Made by a program: the position numbers and the translations under genes | Notes under the pieces: model-generated | What the model was told of the DNA's origin: nothing | Databases searched by the model: none | Seen by the model: only the letters and a program-made list of their open reading frames with translations | From: OLB4 sp002050165 | GTDB lineage: Bacteria > Bacteroidota > Ignavibacteria > Tepidaquicellales > Tepidaquicellaceae | Assembly: GCA_030263475.1 (NCBI GenBank) | Contig: SZPC01000020.1 | Span: 1-5,451 of the forward strand | Reading direction: 5' to 3' | DNA: 5,451 bases | Shown: positions 1 to 5,451 of the stretch, one piece after another | Layout: every line of letters starts with the position of its first letter | Numbering within the stretch: position 1 is the first letter of the stretch

Positions 1-14
1 TGTGTGTGTGTGTG
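1..14. repeat. TG dinucleotide run at window edge
   Basis: Seven TG units run from the first base of the window, and the tract may continue beyond the left edge. Such simple repeats are prone to slippage. No gene is seen beside it, so no role can be assigned. Confidence 0.8.
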
Positions 15-20
15 AAATTC

Positions 21-66
21 TCATTTTAATACTCCTTAAATTATTTTAAGATTACTATTAAAATGA
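21..66. repeat. Nested AT-rich inverted repeat
   Basis: An 11-base arm at 21-31 (TCATTTTAATA) is the exact reverse complement of 56-66. Inside it, CTTAAA at 35-40 pairs with TTTAAG at 45-50 around a four-base loop. The whole can fold as a two-storey hairpin with small unpaired bulges at 32-34 and 51-55. It could end transcription of a gene left of the window or be an operator, but the pairing is almost all A-T and no clean T tract marks it as an intrinsic terminator. Confidence 0.5.
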
Positions 67-508
67 ATCCAGACAATTTAACCTGGCTTTTTGAATTCAA
101 ATAAAACGTATTCTATTCTAAATTTATAAACAAGTGGAAAATTACTCGTAGGTAAATATGAATATTTCCGTTTTCACAATTCCGGTGCACAAGCGGATGC
201 TATGGATTCAAATTAATTCAAAGTGAGCTTTTCAGAAAGGAGAATATTTTCTTTAACTAAATACAGGTCTACAACACATCAGTAATAGCGATGTGATTTG
301 GAAGAGTATAATTTAATACCGTTAAATATGAACTGAGTTTTTACTGCCAATATCCTTCATTCAAATTCACTAAGGTTGTTTGCAGGTGGTCTGTTGTTAA
401 AATTCCAACCTGGTAGCAAGTTTCAACAATTTAAAGAAAATCCGTTCTTAATATTAATTCATTTCCATTCTTTCTATTTTATTTCACATTAAATTTAAAA
501 CATACCAA

Positions 509-2161
509 ATGACACGAACCATAAAAGCGCCGACCGGAACTAAAATAACCTGCAGGAACTGGATTACTGAAGCAGCAATGCGAATGCTTATGAACAACCT
601 CGACCCCGAAGTTGCGGAGAGGCCGGATGATCTCGTCGTTTACGGAGGGAGCGGGAAAGCCGCAAGGAACTGGGAGTGTTTCGACAAGATTGTTGAAACA
701 CTCAAACAACTTGAAAGCGATGAAACGCTGCTGATTCAATCAGGCAAACCCGTTGCGGTATTTAAAACTTATCCTGATGCACCACGGGTTCTGATTTCAA
801 ATTCACAGATCGTGCCTGCATGGGCAAACTGGGACGAGTTCAGGCGGCTCGAATCGCTCGGATTGACTATGTACGGTCAGATGACTGCGGGTTCGTGGAT
901 TTACATCGGTACACAGGGAATTTTACAGGGAACTTACGAAACGTTTGCAGAGTGCGCCAGAAAAAATTTCGGTGGTTCGTTGCAGGGCAAATTTGTCCTT
1001 ACCTGCGGTCTCGGCGGGATGGGAGGCGCTCAACCGCTTGCCGCTACACTTAACGGGGCGGCATTCATCGGTGCTGATGTTGACAAATCGAGAATTGAAA
1101 AGCGAATTCACGATGGTTACTGTAATATACTTTCCGAGAACCTCGACGAAGCGCTCGAACATGTTTTACGTGCAAAGGAAAAGGGTGAAGCGCTATCGGT
1201 CGGGCTTGTGGGAAATGCGGGTGATGTGTTGCCTGCAATTTTAGAAAGAGGAATTATACCCGATGTTGTAACAGATCAAACATCCGCACATGATATGCTC
1301 AACGGTTACGTTCCGATGGGAATGTCATTTGACGAGGCACTCAAGTTAAGAAATTCCGACCCGGAAAAGTATCAGGAACTGGCTCGGAAGACGGCGGTGG
1401 TTCACTGTCGCACAATGTGGGAGTTCATGCAACGTGGTGCTGTTGTATTCGATTACGGTAATAACCTGCGCGGTGAAGCGTACGATAGTTGTTTCAAATC
1501 CGCGTTTGAGATTCCCGGTTTTGTACCCGAATATATCCGCCCGCTTTTCTGTGAGGGGAAGGGGCCGTTCAGGTGGGTTGCGCTTTCGGGTAATCCGGAG
1601 GATATTTACACAACCGACGAGGCTATAATGGAGGCGTTCCCGGAAGATGATTTATTGCACCGCTGGTTGAAAGCGGCACGGGAGAAAGTGCATTTTCAGG
1701 GATTGCCCGCGAGAATCTGCTGGCTCGGCTACGGCGCAAGGGCAAAAGCGGGGAAAATCTTTAACGACCTGGTAAGAGACGGGAAAGTATCAGCTCCGAT
1801 TGTTATCGGGCGTGACCATCTTGATTGCGGAAGCGTCGCTTCGCCTAATCGTGAAACGGAGAAAATGCTTGACGGATCCGATGCAATTGCAGACTGGCCG
1901 ATTCTAAACTTCGGATTGCACGCAATTGGCGGCGCAAGCTGGTGCTCGCTCCATCACGGCGGCGGGGTTGGAATAGGTAACTCGATTCATTCCGGGATGG
2001 TCATCGTTGCCGATGGTACTACCGAAGCCGAAGCACGGCTCGAACGTTGCCTCACTTACGACCCGGGGATGGGAATAGTGCGCCATTCAGACGCAGGTTA
2101 CGAACTCGCGAAAAGCGAACAGAAAAAGTTCGGTATTAAAATGCCAATGGAGGAGAAATAA
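509..2161 (+). CDS. hutU: Urocanate hydratase (urocanase)
   Basis: This cytoplasmic enzyme adds water to urocanate to give 4-imidazolone-5-propionate, the second step of histidine degradation, using tightly bound NAD+ as an electrophile. The protein is 550 residues, against about 550-560 usual for the family, and appears full length. The N-terminal YGGSGKAARNWECFD block (about residue 45 on) and QSGKPVAVF (about 77) are family hallmarks. The glycine-rich NAD+ loop GLGGMGGAQP lies at about 167-176, DQTSAHD at about 256-262, and the SLHHGGGVGIG block near 480. Cys404 in ARICWLG matches the active-site cysteine (Cys410 in the Pseudomonas putida enzyme, from memory). The ATG at 509 places the usual N-terminus correctly. 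No Shine-Dalgarno sequence precedes it, only an A/T-rich leader. No hutH, hutI or hutG lies in view. Its GC content is clearly higher than that of the minus-strand cluster to the right. Confidence 0.98.
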   Translation: MTRTIKAPTGTKITCRNWITEAAMRMLMNNLDPEVAERPDDLVVYGGSGKAARNWECFDKIVETLKQLESDETLLIQSGKPVAVFKTYPDAPRVLISNSQIVPAWANWDEFRRLESLGLTMYGQMTAGSWIYIGTQGILQGTYETFAECARKNFGGSLQGKFVLTCGLGGMGGAQPLAATLNGAAFIGADVDKSRIEKRIHDGYCNILSENLDEALEHVLRAKEKGEALSVGLVGNAGDVLPAILERGIIPDVVTDQTSAHDMLNGYVPMGMSFDEALKLRNSDPEKYQELARKTAVVHCRTMWEFMQRGAVVFDYGNNLRGEAYDSCFKSAFEIPGFVPEYIRPLFCEGKGPFRWVALSGNPEDIYTTDEAIMEAFPEDDLLHRWLKAAREKVHFQGLPARICWLGYGARAKAGKIFNDLVRDGKVSAPIVIGRDHLDCGSVASPNRETEKMLDGSDAIADWPILNFGLHAIGGASWCSLHHGGGVGIGNSIHSGMVIVADGTTEAEARLERCLTYDPGMGIVRHSDAGYELAKSEQKKFGIKMPMEEK

Positions 2162-2247
2162 AGGCTGAGCGGGTATATGAAACAGTGTGGATTTTAGATG
2201 TACTTTGTTATAACCTTATTTTCGTTCGATAAAATGAAAACCGTATA

Positions 2248-2673
2248 TTATTTTTTCACCGATTCGATTTTTCCAACCGGGAGCCAGTCATCCATATTTC
2301 CGTAATTGCTTTTATCTATTTCGAAGGCTTTCACCTCCTCAATTTTCTTTAACTCAATTAAAACTAAATATCTTTTCCCCGCCCATTTTTTGATCTGGTT
2401 ACCGGATAGATTGAGTTCACTTTGATTTTCCTCTACCAGTGCAACTGATTCCTCCGGCGATAATTTATCGGAATTAAAAACGTTGTTAACCGTTGCTTTG
2501 GCTTTTACAACGCCTTCAGCGTTATTGTTGATAAAATATAAAGTGTCATCCTGATTCACCCTGCCGTAAGGTAATTTCCTGCCGGTTGCACCGCGGATGA
2601 TCATTGTCTTACTTCCATCAAGAAGTTTCTCCAGCTCATTCGCCTTCGCGTCAAGATAAACAACATGATCCAT
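2248..2673 (-). CDS. Small protein with probable ASCH/PUA-like fold
   Basis: This 141-residue soluble protein has no signal peptide or membrane segment. Near the N-terminus a G-S-K-T-M-I-I-R segment (residues 20-27) fits the GxKxxxxR pattern of ASCH domains. It is followed by the strand-forming GDTLYF-like stretch QDDTLYFINN, an alternating hydrophobic run (GVVKAKATVNNVF) and a late strand YLVLIELKKI, as expected for a PUA-like beta barrel. ASCH proteins are thought to bind RNA or modified nucleotides, and some are amidohydrolases. The exact role here is unknown. The ATG at 2673 is supported by an AAAAGGGAA ribosome binding site six bases upstream. The gene converges on hutU across an 86-base gap. 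It shares its strand with the restriction-modification cluster but is separated from it by 148 bases and is less AT-rich, so it may not belong to it. The fold call is by pattern only. Confidence 0.75.
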   Translation of the reverse strand: MDHVVYLDAKANELEKLLDGSKTMIIRGATGRKLPYGRVNQDDTLYFINNNAEGVVKAKATVNNVFNSDKLSPEESVALVEENQSELNLSGNQIKKWAGKRYLVLIELKKIEEVKAFEIDKSNYGNMDDWLPVGKIESVKK

Positions 2674-2677
2674 TTAT

Positions 2678-2686
2678 TTCCCTTTT
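2678..2686 (-). promoter_or_regulatory. Ribosome binding site of the ASCH-like gene
   Basis: On the minus strand AAAAGGGAA ends six to seven bases before the ATG at 2673-2671. This fixes the start of the 141-residue protein. hutU, in contrast, has no such site. Confidence 0.6.
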
Positions 2687-2821
2687 AAATTTTAGTTGAG
2701 TTAAATTTTTATTTAAACGAGGTTCTGTTTTTCAATCAGGATTTTGTATAATTCTGGAACAATTTTTCAAAGGTTTAAATTGCAACCTGTTTGACTGTAC
2801 AAAACTTACACAACAAACATA

Positions 2822-3709
2822 TTACTCATTATTGTTAGAATGTGGTACTCTTAGATTAGGATTTTTTGTTTTTAAGTTTAGCTCCGTTTTATATTCTTCT
2901 TTTGGTTCCTCAAATAAAAATAATTCAAGTTCGTTCTTGTTGTTGAAACCACCAATTTTTTGTCTGAATGAGGCTGCTGTTTTTGGGTTATCAATTTCAA
3001 GTTTTCTTTTTTTGCTTATTGTTAAAAATTCTTCTTCTTGGTCAATTCCGAGGAATCGCCTGTTTGCTAGATTAGCAGCGATTCCTGTTGTCGAACTACC
3101 TGTAAAGGGGTCTAAAATCCAAGCGTTCGGCTTCGTTGAAGCCAAAATAAGTCTTGTCAAAACCGAAAGCGGTTTTTGTGTCGGGTGTTTACCACACGAT
3201 TTTTCCCAAGGTGCAATTGCCGGAAGTTTCCAAACATCTTTCATTTGTTTGTCTGCGTTCAATTGTTTCATTAGTTCATAATTGAAGTAATGAGGAACTT
3301 TCTCGTATTTTCTTGCCCAAATAATTTGTTCGGTTGAGTAAGTGAAATATCGGCAAGAAAAATTCGGTGGGGGATTGGTCTTTTCCCACGTGATAATGTT
3401 TAGAATCTTAAAGTCTAACTCAGTCAAAATTTGACCAACTGAAAAAATGTTGTGCATTGTTCCGCTGATCCAAATCGTTGCATCATCTTTCATTTTGTCA
3501 CGAACCAATGAAAGCCATTTGCGATTGAAATCATTTATGTATTCGAAGCCGTGTGATTTATCCCATTTCCCTTTGTTTACACTAACTATTTCCCCACTTT
3601 GAATTGAAAGTCCGTTGTTGGATAAAAAATAGGGTGGGTCGGCAAAAACCATATCAAACTTATGTTCAAATTGAGGCAATTGTTCTATTATGTCCCCTTT
3701 TAATGAATC
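2822..3709 (-). CDS. dpnA: DpnA-like beta-class adenine-N6 DNA methyltransferase, damaged or unusual 5' end
   Basis: The product resembles DpnA (M2.DpnII), which methylates adenine in GATC on single- and double-stranded DNA. Counting from a TTG at 3679, the catalytic motif IV DPPYFLSNNG is at residues 14-23, NRKWL and TIWISGTMHNIFSVG follow as in DpnA, KTNPPPNFSCRYFT is at about 100-113, HPTQKP at 165-170 and the S-adenosylmethionine motif DPFTGSSTTG at 190-199. Motif IV before motif I defines the beta class. The end is complete. The start is a problem. DpnA has some 20-30 more residues before DPPY. The frame is open up to 3709, reading DSLKGDIIEQL, which looks like the expected motif just ahead, but holds no ATG or GTG. 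Two TAA codons (3710-3712 and 3719-3721) block it further up. The gene may start at TTG 3679 or a non-standard codon, or be a 5'-truncated remnant. GATC specificity is inferred from similarity. Confidence 0.88.
   Translation of the reverse strand, partial: DSLKGDIIEQLPQFEHKFDMVFADPPYFLSNNGLSIQSGEIVSVNKGKWDKSHGFEYINDFNRKWLSLVRDKMKDDATIWISGTMHNIFSVGQILTELDFKILNIITWEKTNPPPNFSCRYFTYSTEQIIWARKYEKVPHYFNYELMKQLNADKQMKDVWKLPAIAPWEKSCGKHPTQKPLSVLTRLILASTKPNAWILDPFTGSSTTGIAANLANRRFLGIDQEEEFLTISKKRKLEIDNPKTAASFRQKIGGFNNKNELELFLFEEPKEEYKTELNLKTKNPNLRVPHSNNNE
3693..3701 (-). promoter_or_regulatory. Ribosome-binding-site-like sequence before the DpnA-like gene
   Basis: AAAAGGGGA on the minus strand is a good Shine-Dalgarno sequence, but no ATG or GTG lies at proper distance. 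An in-frame ATA (3688-3686) is five bases away and the first accepted start, TTG at 3679-3677, is fourteen away. A former ATG mutated to ATA, or real use of a rare start, would explain the arrangement. The match could also be chance inside coding sequence. Confidence 0.35.
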
Positions 3710-3718
3710 TTAAAATTC

Positions 3719-3931
3719 TTAATAATCTAAGAATAATTTTCCTGAATAAAAATCAGATACAAGTTTTAGAGTTATTTTAAAAAGAGTTTTAGAAAGACCG
3801 AAACCTTCTAAATATTCACTATCAACATAAGTTTGTGAACTTCCTGCATCAAGTGCAATTAGATTAGCATCTTTAAATAATAGACCATTTGCAATCAGTT
3901 GGTCTCTTAAAATAATTCTTGGGTCATTCAT
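3719..3931 (-). CDS. Small ORF of unknown function between dpnD remnant and methyltransferase
   Basis: From the ATG at 3931 this encodes 70 residues (MNDPRIILRDQL...GKLFLDY). An ATG two codons earlier (3937) or a GTG at 3970 is also possible. The 3931 start overlaps the end of the restored DpnD frame (AATGAATGA), a spacing typical of translational coupling. I do not recognise the protein and see no signal peptide, membrane segment or known motif. It lies in the same frame as the DpnA-like methyltransferase, separated by only two TAA codons. Its ending GKLFL followed by the downstream DSLKGD resembles the beta-strand and acidic element that normally precedes DPPY in such methylases. It may therefore be the 5' part of a once longer methyltransferase gene rather than an independent one. 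Confidence 0.4.
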   Translation of the reverse strand: MNDPRIILRDQLIANGLLFKDANLIALDAGSSQTYVDSEYLEGFGLSKTLFKITLKLVSDFYSGKLFLDY

Positions 3932-4098
3932 TTTCATAAACTTCAATTTCGGTTGAAACATAATCTTCACTGTCTAAAACAATTTCTTCATTCTTAATAT
4001 AATTGACGAACTTTTGAAATTGCTTCATCCTTTGTTTCAGCTTCTACTTCAATTATTCTTGATAAAAACTCTTGAATTTCAATTTTAAATGTTTCCAT
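3924..4098 (-). pseudogene. dpnD: DpnD/PcfM-like small protein, frameshifted
   Basis: The ATG at 4098 lies inside the end of the DpnI homologue (14-base overlap) and opens a 34-residue frame, METFKIEIQEFLSRIIEVEA and onward to VRQLY, then TAA at 3996-3994. The adjacent frame continues at once with IKNEEIVLDSEDYVSTEIEV and reaches TGA at 3926-3924. Joined, the two parts give a roughly 58-residue DpnD/PcfM-type domain: the conserved (Y/F)KIEIxExLSRxVEVEA start and the EEIVLDxxD(F/Y)xxTE end. In pneumococcus dpnD follows dpnC (DpnI) directly, the same order as here; its function is unknown. The break falls in TTATATTAAG, where loss of two bases from a TATATA tract, or gain of one, explains the shift. 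A true mutation, a sequencing error or programmed frameshifting cannot be told apart from the sequence alone. Confidence 0.85.
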
Positions 4099-4864
4099 AT
4101 TTAATCTTTTTGTATTTACCACGACCGACAAAATCAATTATGCCTTTATCACGAAGTATTTGTAGTTGTTGCCTTATTTTATCTTTAATGAAATTATTGT
4201 TAGGATATTTCAATCTGAGTTTTGGTTCAAATTTATAAACTTCTTCAAGGTTAAATTCATCAGTAGTAATTTCATCGACACACTTCATAACATCTAAAAT
4301 CCATCCTTTTGCATCACTAGATTTCTGTCTTAGAAATAGAGTTTTGTTAAAGGATTGATTGACAACATTAGGGTCAATTATCTTGGTGTTCTTAACTAAA
4401 AATACTTTGCCTGATTCAGCTACTTTAGAAATATCAATATTACAACCTATCCATCCTGCTCTTCTGGCAGTTGGAGCTAATGGTGGTCTTTTTATTAGAA
4501 TTTCTTCTGTAAAAAATTGCTTTGGAATAATCAGAAAGTCGTTAACACTCCAATTCTTTGAATATGTTAGAAAGAAAAAATTCGGATTATTTTCAGAGTA
4601 TATTCTTTCTATCATTGTTGAGTAAGCGCCATCAGTAATTGTATTGGAGAGTTTACCCCCTTTGCTTTTTAATTCAAATTCTTCAGAACACTTTTTGCAG
4701 TAGAAATCAGCAACTGGTCTATTGTTTTCAAATTCATTTAAAGGCAAATCACCGCAACTTGGACAATAAGAATTATTTAGAACCCAATTTTCTGTGAGAA
4801 TTCTCGCTTTTTGAGAATTACTTTGATAACCTTCTGCAAGTTTTAAGTTAAACGACAAGTTCAT
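4085..4864 (-). CDS. dpnC: DpnI-family methyl-directed restriction endonuclease (G-m6A-TC)
   Basis: The 259-residue protein is a close homologue of DpnI (254 residues), a type IIM enzyme that cleaves GATC only when the adenine is methylated. Residues 1-180 form the PD-(D/E)XK nuclease domain: Asp53 in RPVADFYC, then Glu64 and Lys66 in EFELKSK, at the same numbers as in DpnI. Four cysteines, C34PSC37 and C56KKC59, form the zinc site. The block KRPPLAPTARRAGWIGCNID includes Trp138, which in DpnI senses the methyl group. The C-terminal part, about 190-259, matches the DpnI winged-helix domain that also reads methylated GATC (IRQQLQILRDKGIIDF). The ATG at 4864 aligns with the DpnI start. The preceding methyltransferase frame runs 17 bases into this gene, and the DpnD-like frame starts inside its end, so the genes are probably co-transcribed. 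No inactivating change is visible. Confidence 0.97.
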   Translation of the reverse strand: MNLSFNLKLAEGYQSNSQKARILTENWVLNNSYCPSCGDLPLNEFENNRPVADFYCKKCSEEFELKSKGGKLSNTITDGAYSTMIERIYSENNPNFFFLTYSKNWSVNDFLIIPKQFFTEEILIKRPPLAPTARRAGWIGCNIDISKVAESGKVFLVKNTKIIDPNVVNQSFNKTLFLRQKSSDAKGWILDVMKCVDEITTDEFNLEEVYKFEPKLRLKYPNNNFIKDKIRQQLQILRDKGIIDFVGRGKYKKIKYGNI

Positions 4865-5450
4865 TTTTAGCAGTAAGTTGCGTTAGGGATAGAAGTGGAA
4901 AGCCCGCAGCGAAGCGAGGACTTGTAACGGATAGCCCGACCCGATAGGGGAATGTCCAAATAAAACTTTCTGGATTGGCATTGATACTTCGTCTCGCATC
5001 TACTCTTTGTATGTTGAAGTCAGAATATAAGTCATCAAAGAAATTATCGTTTTCATCTATGCCTTTAACGTCTGAATTGCTTAAAATCCAAGTGTGTCCC
5101 AAAGTGTCAAGTTTGTGGCAAAAATCTCTTAGTCTGATTTGTTCTGCATCGTTAAACTCGTCTTTTGCATACGAATTGAAACTTGAGGTTTCGCTCAAAG
5201 GTTTGTATGGTGGGTCGAAGTAAAATAACGTGTTGTTGTCAGCGAATTTTAGAGTTTCTTCATAGTCGCCACAAAGGATTTCCACTTTTTGTAACACTTG
5301 ACTTACTGCCAAAATATTTTCTTTATCACAAATAGTCGGTCTCTTGTAACTGCCTATTGGAACATTATATTCATTCTTTCGATTCACCCGATACAGTCCG
5401 TTGAAACAAGTCCGATTGAGAAAAATAAACAAAGCGGCTTGTTCAATTTG
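4848..5450 (-). CDS. dam: Dam/DpnM-type alpha-class adenine methyltransferase, 5' end outside window, altered C-terminus
   Basis: The frame is open to the right edge, where it reads QIEQAALFIFLNRTCFNGL, so the N-terminal part with the S-adenosylmethionine-binding motif I is missing only because the window ends. The visible 200 residues match Dam and DpnM: NGLYRVN and YNVPIGSYK, then the catalytic motif DPPYKPLSETSSFNSY (DPPY at 5216-5205), QIRLRDF, a WILSNSD strand and ARRSIN near the end. Members of this family methylate adenine in GATC. After NANPE (up to 4968) the usual KRGKxxELLxTNY-like ending is absent. Instead 39 unrelated residues are read through a GC-richer repeat into the start of the DpnI gene. 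The loss may impair folding or activity, although all visible catalytic residues remain. The frame ends at TAA 4850-4848, within the DpnI homologue. Confidence 0.93.
   Translation of the reverse strand, partial: QIEQAALFIFLNRTCFNGLYRVNRKNEYNVPIGSYKRPTICDKENILAVSQVLQKVEILCGDYEETLKFADNNTLFYFDPPYKPLSETSSFNSYAKDEFNDAEQIRLRDFCHKLDTLGHTWILSNSDVKGIDENDNFFDDLYSDFNIQRVDARRSINANPESFIWTFPYRVGLSVTSPRFAAGFPLLSLTQLTAKNELVV
4877..4966. repeat. GC-richer repeat-like insertion at the dam-dpnI junction
   Basis: This segment differs sharply in composition from its AT-rich flanks and replaces the normal 3' end of the Dam-like gene. It contains two copies of GGAWAGCCCG in direct orientation (4897-4906 and 4929-4938), 32 bases apart, with GCAGCGAAGCGAGGACTT between them. 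GTTAGGGATAG near one end and CGATAGGGG near the other add a second related pair. It resembles short dispersed repeats that I remember from intergenic regions of Bacteroidota genomes, but copy number cannot be judged from one window. Boundaries are approximate: the Dam match stops at 4968 and the DpnI gene begins at 4864. Confidence 0.6.
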
Positions 5451-5451
5451 T

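Larger units (their letters stand above)
1..508. other. Non-coding region upstream of hutU
   Basis: I see no supportable gene on either strand here. The stretch is AT-rich and full of stop codons. It starts with a TG run (1-14), followed by a nested inverted repeat (21-66) and short perfect palindromes at 90-101 (TTTGAATTCAAA) and 489-498 (TTAAATTTAA). An AGAAAGGAGAA stretch near 234-244 looks like a Shine-Dalgarno sequence but no reading frame follows it. I could not find a convincing promoter of the Bacteroidota type (TTTG, then TAnnTTTG about 20 bases later). The hutU promoter should lie within this region. Confidence 0.6.

Noticed and set aside
1820..1860. Cysteine in GRDHLDCGSVASPNRETE of HutU, where the Pseudomonas enzyme has serine
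   Set aside because: As far as I recall other urocanate hydratases also have cysteine here, and the active-site cysteine is the separate Cys404. I do not regard it as unusual.
2162..2247. Possible terminator between hutU and the convergent gene (TTTTC and GAAAA arms near 2219-2240, GTTATAAC palindrome)
   Set aside because: The stems are only five to eight A/T-rich bases, overlap alternative pairings and lack a clear T tract, so a terminator is not supported.
2743..2770. Promoter-like TTGAAA and TACAAA on the minus strand before the ASCH-like gene
   Set aside because: The elements match neither the standard sigma-70 hexamers nor the Bacteroidota TTTG/TAnnTTTG pattern well, and such matches are frequent in AT-rich DNA.
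2832..3281. A 149-residue plus-strand frame opposite the DpnA-like gene
   Set aside because: It is the antisense of a gene with clear methyltransferase motifs. Its serine- and phenylalanine-rich translation is typical of a complement-strand shadow.
4359..4625. An 88-residue plus-strand frame opposite the DpnI homologue
   Set aside because: It lies entirely within the antisense of conserved nuclease sequence and shows no recognisable motif or start context.
4877..4966. Integron attC-like site suggested by GTTAGGG and GTAACGG near the ends
   Set aside because: The core sites do not fit the RYYYAAC/GTTRRRY consensus and the segment does not fold into the long imperfect hairpin of an attC site. 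No integrase is in view.
4975..5223. An 82-residue plus-strand frame opposite the Dam-like gene
   Set aside because: It is antisense to the conserved Dam region, including DPPY, and has no features of its own.

Overview
The window joins a conserved metabolic gene to a GATC restriction-modification cluster that looks transferred and partly decayed. The organism is probably a member of Bacteroidota or a neighbouring phylum such as Ignavibacteriota. I infer this from the AT-rich spacers, the lack of a ribosome binding site before hutU, and a GC-richer repeat that resembles ones I remember from that group. No rRNA or other marker gene is present to settle it.

Positions 1-508 hold no gene. They contain a TG run and a nested AT-rich inverted repeat. 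Positions 509-2161 (+) encode a complete urocanate hydratase (HutU, histidine degradation). Convergent to it, 2248-2673 (-) encodes a 141-residue protein with a probable ASCH/PUA-like fold, preceded by a clear ribosome binding site.

From 2822 to the right edge all genes lie on the minus strand and are AT-rich. In transcription order they are: a Dam/DpnM-type adenine methyltransferase cut by the window edge; a DpnI endonuclease homologue with all known catalytic residues; a DpnD-like small gene broken by a frameshift; a small unknown ORF; and a DpnA-like beta-class adenine methyltransferase without a normal start. The order (alpha-class methylase, endonuclease, beta-class methylase) recalls the pneumococcal DpnII cassette (dpnM-dpnA-dpnB), but the nuclease and the small gene are those of the opposing DpnI cassette (dpnC-dpnD). 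In pneumococcus the two cassettes are mutually exclusive, because DpnI cuts only G-m6A-TC, the product of the DpnII methylases.

The main point of interest is that a methyl-dependent nuclease sits beside two methylases of the family that creates its target. The nuclease frame is intact, while both methylases and dpnD show damage: the Dam C-terminus is replaced by repeat sequence, dpnD is frameshifted, and the DpnA-like gene has two in-frame stops upstream and no good start. The cluster also contains only one GATC site in about 2.75 kb. One reading is that loss of methylation allowed the DpnI homologue to be kept. The alternatives are altered specificity, or assembly errors producing apparent damage.
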